Below, one piece after another: positions 1 to 7,267 of a DNA stretch of 64,000 nucleotides (the stretch's first letter is position 1; the number at the start of each line of letters is the position of its first letter). The notes below the pieces were generated by a model. It was not told where the DNA came from. It saw nothing but the letters and a program-made list of their open reading frames with translations, and did not search any database. A program made the position numbers and the translations under genes. The stretch covers positions 982,131 through 1,046,130 of the forward strand of contig NZ_LJJB01000010.1 of assembly GCF_001420695.1 (NCBI RefSeq), given 5' to 3'. Source of the stretch: Brevibacillus choshinensis. Lineage in GTDB: Bacteria; Bacillota; Bacilli; Brevibacillales; Brevibacillaceae.

Positions 1-323
1 ATTTCAGCGAACGGTTTTTTCGCCTGCTCTCGAAAAATTTCACGGACGTCCTTCAAGATAAAGGGTCCAGCGAACTTGACCAGTACCGGAGCTACTACTG
101 CTAACAGAATATCCTTTTTGGACTTGTAGTGCCGAAAAATCGTGCCCTCAGCAACCCCGGCTTCCTTGGCGATTTCTGCAGTAGAGCTGGCATGAAATCC
201 TTTCTCGGCAAACAGCTTGATCGACGCTCGCAGAATGCTCCGCTGCTTTTCTGTCATTTCACTCTCGTCTTTCAATTCCTCTACATATTGCAACAGGCCC
301 TCTTCCAATGATGGCTTGTTCAT
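1..323 (-). CDS. TetR-family transcriptional regulator, C-terminus beyond the window
   Basis: About 107 N-terminal residues are visible. They carry a TetR_N helix-turn-helix at residues 25-70: the stretch from the ILRASIKLF helix through AEIAKEAGVAEGTIFRHYKSK is the typical recognition helix region. The ligand-binding C-terminal domain runs off the left edge. It begins 18 bases after the stop of the ABC-2 permease and is the last visible gene of that exporter operon, so it probably represses the operon and itself. The ATG at 323 has an AGGAG about 13 bases upstream, a rather long spacing. A likely binding site is the 18-bp palindrome at 3459-3476. Family assignment is firm; ligand unknown. 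Confidence 0.85.
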   Translation of the reverse strand, partial: MNKPSLEEGLLQYVEELKDESEMTEKQRSILRASIKLFAEKGFHASSTAEIAKEAGVAEGTIFRHYKSKKDILLAVVAPVLVKFAGPFILKDVREIFREQAKKPFAE

Positions 324-341
324 CTTATTCCATACGCTCCT

Positions 342-1481
342 CTATTCGATCTTTTTGCGGAAACGCAGCATCGAGACGGACAGGATCAAGAGACAAAAGA
401 TTCCCATGCCCACCGCGTCCTTCCAGAGTGCGGATAAATCGACCGCTTTTAAAAAGATGCCCCGCAAAATTTCCAAAAAATAGGTCAACGGGACGAGACC
501 ACCCAACCATTGTATCACGAGAGGCATGGATTCGCGCGGGAACATGAATCCCGATAGCAGGACGCTCGGAAGAATGAAGGCAAAGGCGATCTGCATCGCC
601 TGAAGCTGCGTCTTGGCGATCGTAGAAATAAAGATTCCGAGAATCAGGGTGGTGATTAAAAATAGAACAGAGAGGCTGACCAGGAGTGATACGCTTCCTT
701 TCACTGGCACCCCGAACCAATAAGTCCCGACTACCAACACGAGGCAAAAGGAAAACAGGCCGATCCCGACGTACGGCGTGATTTTCCCGAGCATCAGCTC
801 CAGTGGCCGAATCGGCGTCACAATGAGCTGCTCCATCGTCCCCCGCTCTTTTTCACGCACGAGCGAAAAGGCAGTCAGAATCATCGTCACGTTTTGCATA
901 ATAAGCCCGATCAAACCTGGGATGTTAAATACGATGCTCTCCATGTTCGGGTTAAACAGGACCCGCGTATCTAGCGAAAGCGGTGACTCCAGCTCGCCCA
1001 TCCCTTCTTTTTGCATGCGCTGCTCCTGCATGGAAATGGAACGGTTTTGCACAATGAGCTGGGCATTGGATGTCGCCGTACGGGCAATATTTGGATCAGA
1101 GCCGTCGATGAGCATCTGCACGTTGGCCTGCTCATTCCGGTCGTGTTTGCGTGCATAATCTGGCGGAATCACTAGCGCAACACTGGCACTACCATCGTCC
1201 AGCATCGATTCTATGGCGTCGTAGCCACTCGTATAGGCCGTCACCTCAAACACACGCGTATTGGTAAACTGATCGACCAGCTCTCTGCTGTAGGGAGTTG
1301 AGCTTTGATCCCATACCGCCATCTTGATATCATTTACGTCCGTATTCACAGCATATCCAAACAAAAACAACATCATCAGCGGCATGACGAGAGCGATCGC
1401 CAGACTCGGCCGATCCCGCTTGATCTGGATCATTTCCTTTTTGACCACGGACCAGTAGCGCCCCCAGACGAAGCGTTTCAT
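342..1481 (-). CDS. ABC-2 type exporter permease (YhhJ-like)
   Basis: The product is 379 residues. One transmembrane helix near residues 25-45 (IALVMPLMMLFLFGYAV) is followed by a large extracytoplasmic domain at about 50-170, then five helices from about 185 to 375. This is the ABC2_membrane_3 architecture of YhhJ/YbhR-type drug exporters. It overlaps the ATPase gene upstream by 4 bases, showing translational coupling, and the TetR gene follows. With the ATPase and the HlyD-like lipoprotein it should form an efflux system, probably for a hydrophobic drug or toxin. Substrate is not predictable from sequence. Confidence 0.9.
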   Translation of the reverse strand: MKRFVWGRYWSVVKKEMIQIKRDRPSLAIALVMPLMMLFLFGYAVNTDVNDIKMAVWDQSSTPYSRELVDQFTNTRVFEVTAYTSGYDAIESMLDDGSASVALVIPPDYARKHDRNEQANVQMLIDGSDPNIARTATSNAQLIVQNRSISMQEQRMQKEGMGELESPLSLDTRVLFNPNMESIVFNIPGLIGLIMQNVTMILTAFSLVREKERGTMEQLIVTPIRPLELMLGKITPYVGIGLFSFCLVLVVGTYWFGVPVKGSVSLLVSLSVLFLITTLILGIFISTIAKTQLQAMQIAFAFILPSVLLSGFMFPRESMPLVIQWLGGLVPLTYFLEILRGIFLKAVDLSALWKDAVGMGIFCLLILSVSMLRFRKKIE

Positions 1482-2245
1482 CGTCCTGCCCCCCTCGCAC
1501 CGTTTTCGGCCAAGCGAGCTTCTTCCTGTTTGACTAGATCAATGAATACATCCTCCAGATTGCCTGCACCCATGCGATCAATCAGCTCCTGTGGCGTCCC
1601 CTGTGCCAGCAGGTTTCCGAAAAAGATAAACCCGATCCAGTCGCAGGTCTGCGCCTCATCCATATAGTGCGTGGTGACCAGCACCGTGATGCCCTGGCCG
1701 GCCAGCTCGTGAATGACGTCCCAGAAGATACGCCGTGAGACTGGATCGACTCCAGCTGTCGGTTCGTCCAGGATCAACAGCTCAGGCTTGTGCAGCAATG
1801 CGCAGGAGAGTGCCAGACGTTGTTTCCAGCCTCCTGAGAGTGAGCCCGCAATCTGCTTTTCTCTACCGGTCAGCCCCGCCATCTCAATCAATTCTTTCTT
1901 CCGTTGTTTTCTCTCTGCTGCATGTAACTGATAGACACCTGCGTAAAAATCGAGATTTTCCTCGACCGTCAAGTCTTCGTACAGACTAAACTTTTGAGAC
2001 ATGTAGCCAATTCGTTGTTTAATCTCCTCACTCTGGGTCATGACATCCAGACCAAGGACCGTGCCGGTGCCAGAAGTCGGCGCTAACAGTCCGCATAGCA
2101 TCCGGATCGTCGTAGACTTTCCGGAGCCATTTGGACCCAAAAATCCATAAATCGAGCCTTTTGGTACATTCAACGTCAGGCTATTGACTGCGACCCGATC
2201 CCCGAATTGTTTGGTCAGCTGATTGCAGGAGATGGCGGATATCAT
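1478..2245 (-). CDS. ABC transporter ATP-binding protein
   Basis: The 255-residue ATPase has Walker A GPNGSGKST at about 37-45, the signature LSGGWKQRL at about 138, and Walker B LLILDEPTAGVDP at about 158, followed by a switch histidine in TTHYMDEA. The SGGWKQR signature is the form usual for drug-exporter (CcmA/YbhF-type) ATPases. It starts 4 bases inside the end of the membrane-fusion gene and ends overlapping the permease gene, so all three are co-translated. It energises the adjacent ABC-2 permease. Confidence 0.95.
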   Translation of the reverse strand: MISAISCNQLTKQFGDRVAVNSLTLNVPKGSIYGFLGPNGSGKSTTIRMLCGLLAPTSGTGTVLGLDVMTQSEEIKQRIGYMSQKFSLYEDLTVEENLDFYAGVYQLHAAERKQRKKELIEMAGLTGREKQIAGSLSGGWKQRLALSCALLHKPELLILDEPTAGVDPVSRRIFWDVIHELAGQGITVLVTTHYMDEAQTCDWIGFIFFGNLLAQGTPQELIDRMGAGNLEDVFIDLVKQEEARLAENGARGAGR

Positions 2246-3438
2246 TGTCCTTCCCCCTTGGCTGGTGCGGACAGGATCACATCGGCAGGCATCCCTGGCT
2301 TGATCTTGCCCTGACCTTCCGCAATCTGGATCGTAACGGCAAAGACGAGCTTGGTTCGTTCATCGGGCGTTTGCACATTTTTCGGAGTGAATTCTGCCTT
2401 CTCCGCTACCAAGCTGATCGTGCCCGCAAACGTTTCCCCCGGATAGGCGTCTACCTGGATACCTACCGTTTGTCCTGCCTGCACGCGGTTTAACTGGGCT
2501 TCGGGAATGTATACCTTCAGCTTAAGCTGATCCGCCTTCATCATCGTGAACAGGTTGGCCCCTGTTTTCGCCACCTCGCCTTGTTCGATCGCGGAACGCA
2601 GCAGAATGCCATCTGCCGGAGCCGTTATTTTGGTTTTTTCCAGCTGTAGCAGCGCCTGATCGAGTTTGGCCTGCGCCTGCTGCTGAGCCGCCAATAGCGC
2701 CCGAATCGTGTAGCCCGTACTGCCTTCCTTCAATAGATGTAAATCCGCAGTCGCACCTGCTTGTTGAGCCTGTGCCGTTCCGATTTGAGCGACTGCTGCC
2801 GAGACCTCTCCCTGTGCAGACACATATTGAGACCCGGCTGCCGCCACCTGGGCTTGTAACTGATTCACCTGCGTCTTAGCCTGACTGACTAGCTCCTCTT
2901 GCGCTTCGAAGTCTTTTTGGGAAATCGCTCCTTGCTGGTACAGCGAATTTGCCTCCGTCAGACGGTTTTGCTGATAGGCAAGCGTGTGTTGTGCTCCCTG
3001 CATCTGAGACTGCGTCTGTTCGAGCTGCTCCTTTGCTTTGCTAATTCCCGCGTCTGCTTGCTGCTTCCGAGCTTGAGCCATTCTTATATTCGCATCCGCC
3101 TGTTGCACAGCCGCTATTCCTTTTTGAATGGATGAATCCCGTGAGCCTGCTTTCGCTTCCTCTAGACGCGCCGTCGCTTGCTCCAATGCCGCTTTTGCAT
3201 CTGAAACATTGATCTGGTAGCTTCGCTCATCGATCACGGCCAGCACTTGCCCGGCTTTTACGCGGCTCCCTTCCTCTGCCTTTACTTCAGTGACCATGCC
3301 ACCGACCTCTGCCACGATGGGCCATTCATCCGCTTCGATCGTGCCAGATAGCAATGCTTCCTGTTGAGAGAATCCAGCACAACCTGATAGCGTGAACAAC
3401 AGTCCAGCGATCAACAAAAAATGACTGATACGTTTCAT
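2242..3438 (-). CDS. HlyD-family membrane fusion lipoprotein of an ABC exporter
   Basis: I place the start at the ATG at 3438, where AGGTGA sits 6-7 bases upstream; an upstream in-frame ATG lacks a good site. The 398-residue product begins with a lipoprotein signal (lipobox LSGC, near residue 20). It then has a biotinyl-lipoyl segment (EVGGMVTEVKAEEGSRVKAGQ), a long coiled-coil hairpin rich in A and Q (about 70-240), and a barrel domain with KTGANLFTMM. This is the YhiI/MacA-like adaptor fold. In a Gram-positive cell it would be membrane-anchored and work with the downstream ATPase and permease. The operator palindrome lies just upstream. Confidence 0.9.
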   Translation of the reverse strand: MKRISHFLLIAGLLFTLSGCAGFSQQEALLSGTIEADEWPIVAEVGGMVTEVKAEEGSRVKAGQVLAVIDERSYQINVSDAKAALEQATARLEEAKAGSRDSSIQKGIAAVQQADANIRMAQARKQQADAGISKAKEQLEQTQSQMQGAQHTLAYQQNRLTEANSLYQQGAISQKDFEAQEELVSQAKTQVNQLQAQVAAAGSQYVSAQGEVSAAVAQIGTAQAQQAGATADLHLLKEGSTGYTIRALLAAQQQAQAKLDQALLQLEKTKITAPADGILLRSAIEQGEVAKTGANLFTMMKADQLKLKVYIPEAQLNRVQAGQTVGIQVDAYPGETFAGTISLVAEKAEFTPKNVQTPDERTKLVFAVTIQIAEGQGKIKPGMPADVILSAPAKGEGQ

Positions 3439-3458
3439 ACGATCACCTCTTGTGAAAT

Positions 3459-3476
3459 AGTGAGTAATCACTCGCT
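3459..3476. promoter_or_regulatory. Putative TetR operator, copy 1
   Basis: AGTGAGTAATCACTCGCT reads almost the same on its reverse complement; only two complementary base-pair positions break symmetry. It lies 21 bases upstream of the HlyD-like start codon, in the promoter region of the exporter operon that ends with a tetR gene. A second copy differing at two positions is at 4308-4325. Binding by the TetR protein is inferred from location. Confidence 0.6.
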
Positions 3477-3540
3477 TTACAATTAAGAAAAACGTGGATA
3501 TGATGCCCGCGTCCTTTGGTTTGGTGGTAAATCGAACGGT

Positions 3541-3760
3541 GGTGGAGGGAAGGAAAGAAGGGAAAACACTACAGCGATAGGGACACTGCTTAGATGATTA
3601 ACTGTCCAGCTCCATTCCAAAAGTGGAACGGCGTCCAAAGTAGCCGGCTCGCGGGAGCTCCTCAGAGGTGGACGCTCAGGCGTGTTCCCCTTTCTCCACT
3701 CCGCTTGGGCTGTGTCCCAAACGCCTCCGCTTTTTTCCCTTTTTTCCTCGGCCATCCTTG
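3541..3760. repeat. Hairpin repeat R3, copy a
   Basis: A purine-rich 5' arm (GGAAAGAAGGGAAAA, 3552-3566) can pair with a pyrimidine-rich 3' arm (TTTTTTCCCTTTTTTCC, 3731-3747) across about 165 bases. The 3' arm followed by CTCGGCCA is shared with the copy at 47238-47344, and the arm itself with the copy at 25948-26049. No convincing gene lies inside; the short frames here have no ribosome site. Confidence 0.55.
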
Positions 3761-3918
3761 GCTATCCAACTTTCCTTTTCCTGGGGAGCTTTTCATGGGG
3801 TTTCTTTGAAAAAAACGCTACTGGGGGCACTGCCTACGGAAGATAACCATTGGGAGAATAAGCTCCTCCCCCTTGAATAATCGCTAAAAAGGGTGGCTAG
3901 AAACAACAAATGCTCGCA

Positions 3919-4120
3919 GGAGAAGCAGGTTTCCAGGCGGAGCGACTCCGGAACCCAGCTTAGCGGAACAACGAATTCATGGGATCAAGAAGCGGTACCT
4001 CTGAGTTCCCTGCGTAGCGGCTACTACTTTACCGCTTCCCCGTGAATCGTTGTGGAGCGGACAGTCTAATCTTCTTCGCGGGGTGTAGGCTGGAGCGTAG
4101 ATCGGAAACCTGCTTCTTCC
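3919..4120. repeat. 202-base structured repeat R1, copy 1
   Basis: The element opens with GGAGAAGCAGGTTTCC and closes with GGAAACCTGCTTCTTCC, its inverted repeat. A second nested pair is ACAACGAATTCATGGG with CCCCGTGAATCGTTGT, and a third is GAAGCGGTA with TACCGCTTC. A same-orientation copy lies at 47479-47680 with about 20 differences by hand alignment. Several differences keep base pairing. No reading frame is preserved, which fits a structured RNA or a non-autonomous mobile element rather than a gene. Confidence 0.75.
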
Positions 4121-4155
4121 TACCTCCGCTATGTTGAAAAGCACTTTCCGATATT

Positions 4156-4238
4156 ATTAGAAAACTTGGCTCCGCCAAGCCTTTGGCGTAGCCTTAGTCA
4201 CTTATACAGGATAAGAATCTAATAAATTCTTATCTGTA
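4156..4238. repeat. Palindromic repeat R2, copy 1
   Basis: This 83-base unit holds two hairpins: GGCTCCGCCAA/TTGGCGTAGCC around a short loop, and GATAAGAAT/ATTCTTATC. A near-identical inverted copy lies at 46108-46192, and part of it recurs at 7149-7178. It abuts the 3' side of R1, so R3, R1 and R2 form one composite non-coding block here. Confidence 0.7.
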
Positions 4239-4307
4239 TGAATAAAAACACCAGCGTGCTTGCTGGTTCCAACATAAATGAATAAGAACGAACGACTGTT
4301 TTACAAA

Positions 4308-4325
4308 AGTGAGTGATTACTCGCT
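4308..4325. promoter_or_regulatory. Putative TetR operator, copy 2
   Basis: AGTGAGTGATTACTCGCT matches the operator at 3459-3476 in the same orientation except for two bases at mirror positions. No gene start lies close on either side: the nearest is hxlR, whose 3' end is at 4432. The two copies bracket the R3-R1-R2 block, so this one may be a separated operator or one half of a target duplication. Confidence 0.5.
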
Positions 4326-4431
4326 TTCACTGTGATTATATGCTCCACCTTGCAAACGTGCAAATCATTTTTTCCGACGATAAAGAAGCGACTACCTCAT
4401 CGTACCGGTGGTCGCTACTCTTTACCTACTC

Positions 4432-4770
4432 CTATAAGTACAATCCAAATCTTTTTAACTCAATGAAGATGCCTTCCAATTGTCGTCCTCTTTCCGTCAG
4501 CGTATATTCCACCCGAGGAGGCACTTCCGGATACACTTTTCGATCCACAATCCCATGCTCCTCCAGCTCCTTCAGACGGAGAGATAATGTCTTGGGGCTG
4601 ATTCCATCCATCGATTTCAACAGGTCACTAAATCGCATCGTCCCTTCAATCAGTAGGTCACGGATAATGAGAAAGGTCCATTTCGTCCCGATCACATCTA
4701 GTGTTTTCGCGATAGGACACGTTTCGCCTGGGATTCCCTTGGTCAGTACGATCGGCTCACCGGCATTCAT
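4432..4770 (-). CDS. HxlR/DUF24-family winged-helix regulator
   Basis: The 112-residue protein has the HxlR pattern: a conserved Cys (ETCPIAKTLDVIGTKW, Cys18) followed by a winged helix (FSDLLKSMDGISPKTLSLRLKELEEHGIVDRK) and the wing VEYTLTERG. HxlR proteins such as YodB and CatR sense electrophiles or oxidants through that N-terminal cysteine. The gene is divergent from an SDR gene with 168 bases between starts, and paired inverted repeats occupy the gap, so it likely controls the SDR and itself. Confidence 0.92.
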   Translation of the reverse strand: MNAGEPIVLTKGIPGETCPIAKTLDVIGTKWTFLIIRDLLIEGTMRFSDLLKSMDGISPKTLSLRLKELEEHGIVDRKVYPEVPPRVEYTLTERGRQLEGIFIELKRFGLYL

Positions 4771-4813
4771 GGCAGGGTCCTCCCTAACCTTTGTTTTCTC
4801 AAGTGTAGCAAAA

Positions 4814-4869
4814 TACTTCCCTCAGGGAAACTATATGAAATAAATATCACTACTTCCCTAAATGAAGTA
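4814..4869. promoter_or_regulatory. Two operator-like inverted repeats between hxlR and the SDR gene
   Basis: TACTTCCCT occurs twice, at 4814 and 4851. The first is part of the palindrome TTCCCTCAGGGAA (4817-4829); the second of TACTTC-n7-GAAGTA (4851-4869). Their spacing of 37 bases and position in a divergent promoter region fit HxlR dimer sites. The assignment is inferred. Confidence 0.55.
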
Positions 4870-4938
4870 ACTACATTTACTATACCTAAAAGAGTAGCGT
4901 CTTCAGTAGTCATCTTATAATCACGAGGAGGAATCAAC

Positions 4939-5652
4939 ATGTTGCATGAGCAAAAAGTCGTCGTAATCGGCGGGAGCTCGGGAATTGGTCTGGAATCAGC
5001 CAAAGAAGTCATCGCTAGAGGCGCAGAGGTGATCATCGCCAGTCGTTCCGAGGAAAAATTACAGCATGCTCTCGAACAGCTAGGTCCAAGAGCTACGGCT
5101 CATGTCCTGGACACCACCCAAGAAAAACAAGTTCAGGAATTCTTTGCACAGGTCGGAACGTTTGATCATCTGATCGTGACGGCGGCGGAAACCACGGGTG
5201 GTGCCTTCCTGCAAACCGAGACTGCTCAAGCCCGTCAGCTATTTGAAAATAAATTTTGGGGCCAGTATTACGCAGCGAAATACGGGGCGCCTCACCTTTC
5301 ACCAAACGGTACGATCACACTATTTTCTGGAGTCGTCGCGTACAAATCAATGGTTGGCTCGTCTGCATTAGGTGCCGTCAACGCAGCCGTCTCGAACCTC
5401 GGTCAGACACTTGCATTGGAGCTGTCTCCGATCCGGGTGAACGTCGTTTCTCCGGGCATTATTGATACACCGTCCCGCAGTAAAATGCCCGAGGACACTC
5501 GCCAGCAATTCTATGCGACAGTAGGAAACAAGCTGCCTGTCAAACGGGTGGGTACCGCTCAAGACGTCGCTTTGAGCGTGCTATATCTTCTTCAAAACAG
5601 CTTCGTGACAGGAACTGTGCTACATGTTGAAGGCGGGCACATCTTGGTATAA
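4939..5652 (+). CDS. SDR-family protein lacking the catalytic Tyr-Lys pair
   Basis: The 237-residue product has a Rossmann start with the nucleotide motif GGSSGIG at residues 12-18 and the usual SDR end (SFVTGTVLHVEGG). At the active-site helix, where SDRs read YxxxK before the TLALEL stretch, this protein reads LGAVN, so Tyr is Leu and Lys is Asn. It is therefore an atypical SDR that may bind NAD(P)H without normal reductase chemistry. AGGAGG lies 8-9 bases upstream of the ATG. It is divergent from hxlR, suggesting a role in an electrophile or redox response. Confidence 0.85.
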   Translation: MLHEQKVVVIGGSSGIGLESAKEVIARGAEVIIASRSEEKLQHALEQLGPRATAHVLDTTQEKQVQEFFAQVGTFDHLIVTAAETTGGAFLQTETAQARQLFENKFWGQYYAAKYGAPHLSPNGTITLFSGVVAYKSMVGSSALGAVNAAVSNLGQTLALELSPIRVNVVSPGIIDTPSRSKMPEDTRQQFYATVGNKLPVKRVGTAQDVALSVLYLLQNSFVTGTVLHVEGGHILV

Positions 5653-5661
5653 CGAGACAAC

Positions 5662-5690
5662 AAAGCTCCCTCCTACTGGAGAGAGCTTTT
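5662..5690. terminator. Bidirectional terminator between SDR and UMP kinase genes
   Basis: AAAGCTC pairs with GAGCTTT around an inner TCC/GGA stem, with TTTT on the plus side and TTTG on the minus side. It lies between two convergent genes. Confidence 0.75.
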
Positions 5691-5694
5691 CCCT

Positions 5695-6429
5695 TTATTT
5701 CAGTGCGACTTCTACGTCCCTGGCGATATACGTGCCCACCTGTTCACCCTGGCAAATTTTCACCATCGCTCCTGGCTCATCGAAATTGAACACATGGAGC
5801 GGCAGCCCATGGTCCCTTGCTAAAATCATGGCGGACTGATCCATCACCCGCAAGTCTTGCCGAATGACCTCGTCGCAGGATAGCGCCGTATATTGCTTTG
5901 CCGCTGTATCCTTTCGTGGATCAGCAGTGAATACGCCATCTACACCATGTTTGGCAACCAATAGCGCATCCGCCTCGACTTCCAACGCACGTTGGACGGC
6001 GGGATAGTCTGTTGTGACGTAGGGCTGCCCATTCCCCCCAGCAAAGATGACAACATAGCCTTTTTCCAAATGATGCACAGCGCGTAGACGGATGTACGGC
6101 TCAGCGACCGCATTGATCGGGACAGCAGTCATGACACGGACTTCCCGGTTTACTCTCGCTTTGAGGACGCCACGAAGCATCAAGCTGTTGATGACAGTCG
6201 CCAGTGTCCCGATGTTATCGGCCTCTACCCGTTCGATTCCCCACATGTCTGCCATGTTCCCCCGGAAAATGTTGCCCCCACCGATAACAATGGCTACTTC
6301 AACTCCCAAATCCAAAAGCCCCAATATTTCACCGGCGATATACTCGAGCTGCTCCGGGCTGAACCCAAAGCCGTTATCGCCCGCTACAGCTCCCCCACTC
6401 AATTTGACCAAGACTCGTTTGTAACGCAT
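5695..6429 (-). CDS. pyrH: UMP kinase paralogue
   Basis: This 244-residue amino-acid-kinase-fold protein shows the UMP kinase pattern: VKLSGGAVAGDNGFGFSP at the start, GGGNIFRG for phosphate binding, and VDGVFTADPRKD for nucleotide binding. It would phosphorylate UMP to UDP. Several positions depart from canonical PyrH: ADNIGT where the main enzyme usually has ADYMGM, and GGNGQPYVTTD where GTGNPFFSTD is typical. It is not next to tsf or frr, the usual pyrH neighbours, so it is probably a second, diverged copy. I prefer the ATG at 6429, with AAAGGGG about 8 bases upstream; the in-frame ATG at 6459 lies 2 bases after the leader ORF stop and would start by coupling. Confidence 0.85.
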   Translation of the reverse strand: MRYKRVLVKLSGGAVAGDNGFGFSPEQLEYIAGEILGLLDLGVEVAIVIGGGNIFRGNMADMWGIERVEADNIGTLATVINSLMLRGVLKARVNREVRVMTAVPINAVAEPYIRLRAVHHLEKGYVVIFAGGNGQPYVTTDYPAVQRALEVEADALLVAKHGVDGVFTADPRKDTAAKQYTALSCDEVIRQDLRVMDQSAMILARDHGLPLHVFNFDEPGAMVKICQGEQVGTYIARDVEVALK

Positions 6430-6461
6430 GCTGTGCACCCCTTTCCCTTTTTTAAACATTC

Positions 6462-6551
6462 CTATCGTACAAAAAAAGAACGAAAGCCAAAATCGCTTTC
6501 GTTCTTCGGATCAAAGGAATAAGACAGGTCCATCCGCGCAATTTTTTGCAT
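6462..6551 (-). CDS. 29-residue leader peptide overlapping a terminator
   Basis: The ATG follows AAGGAGGG at optimal spacing. The frame encodes 29 residues, beginning MQKIARMDLSYSF and ending FFVR, and stops 32 bases before the preferred pyrH-like start. Its last third runs through a perfect 10-bp hairpin and its T run at 6471-6504. That layout resembles a leader for transcription attenuation. I do not recognise the peptide and have no conservation evidence, so it may be fortuitous. Confidence 0.45.
   Translation of the reverse strand: MQKIARMDLSYSFDPKNESDFGFRSFFVR
6471..6504 (-). terminator. Intrinsic terminator/attenuator ahead of the UMP kinase paralogue
   Basis: GAACGAAAGC pairs perfectly with GCTTTCGTTC across a 7-base loop and is followed on the minus strand by seven T. 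It lies downstream of the DUF402 gene and upstream of the pyrH-like gene, inside the leader ORF. Confidence 0.85.
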
Positions 6552-6595
6552 AACCTGCCCTCCTTTTTTTGTTTATTCCAAAACTCTCCATTATT

Positions 6596-7114
6596 TTAAG
6601 CAAAGAAGTTCGGAAAGTCAAAAGCATCCCGCTTGCCTGCCAAAATTTCTGTCATGAGCCCATCCGCAACCTCACATGCAAAACGATGATCTTCTCCACT
6701 AATGATCCCTTTTTGCATCGCTTCATCCAGTTCATCCTGATCGAGTAAATACACGCTATCATCAGGCAAAACGACGATGTCCAAATAAAGATCGTCGTAC
6801 CATAGGTAGCCGTTTTGGTCCTTACCATGACCTTTGCAAATATCAATGTACCATTGCACGGTGTTCCCCAGCTCGTTCAGCATTTTGGTCACAGCGTAGG
6901 GCTTTCCCTGTGGGAAATACTGCAAATAGACATAACCTCTGTCGCCCACGCAAAGATTTTTTCCTCCGACTGGCATAAACGCCGGGTCACTTACTTCGTC
7001 CAACGTCAAGCGAACGGTATATCCGGTAAAAGAAAGAGCTTCTACCCATTTTTCTTGATAGCCCATCCGTTTGACGCGCCTCCAGCCTGGACGGTCTGCT
7101 CGTTTTCGCTTCAT
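6596..7114 (-). CDS. DUF402-family protein, probable nucleoside di/triphosphatase
   Basis: The 172-residue protein has the DUF402 core: GDRGYVYLQYFP, NTVQWYIDICKGHG, YLWYDDLYLDIVVLPDD and DQDEL, which supply the acidic metal-binding cluster. Characterised relatives (for example Staphylococcus Ntdp) hydrolyse nucleoside tri- and diphosphates. The N-terminus is very basic (MKRKRADRPGWRR). AGGAG lies 8 bases before the ATG. Its neighbour on the same strand is a UMP kinase paralogue, so a nucleotide-pool function would fit both, though a terminator stands between them. Confidence 0.85.
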   Translation of the reverse strand: MKRKRADRPGWRRVKRMGYQEKWVEALSFTGYTVRLTLDEVSDPAFMPVGGKNLCVGDRGYVYLQYFPQGKPYAVTKMLNELGNTVQWYIDICKGHGKDQNGYLWYDDLYLDIVVLPDDSVYLLDQDELDEAMQKGIISGEDHRFACEVADGLMTEILAGKRDAFDFPNFFA

Positions 7115-7148
7115 AGCCCGTTCTCCTCATCATTATCGTTCTTCGCCG

Positions 7149-7178
7149 GCGCCAAGGCTTGGCAAAGCAAGTTTTCTT
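7149..7178. repeat. Partial R2 repeat
   Basis: The segment containing GCCAAGGCTTGGC and AAGTTTTCTT matches the inner hairpin and flank of the R2 repeats at 4156-4238 and 46108-46192. The GATAAGAAT half is missing. It lies in the gap between the DUF402 and permease genes. Confidence 0.4.
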
Positions 7179-7267
7179 GTTTTCTTATCTTCACTCTACC
7201 ACGAATTGGATCTTTTTGTCAGATGCGAAGAAAGACATATCCTCGTGAGACATGTCTGATCGCTGGC

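Noticed and set aside
3594-3880. Short frames in the R3-R1 block
   Set aside because: They overlap inverted repeats, lack ribosome sites, and are not preserved in the second repeat copy.
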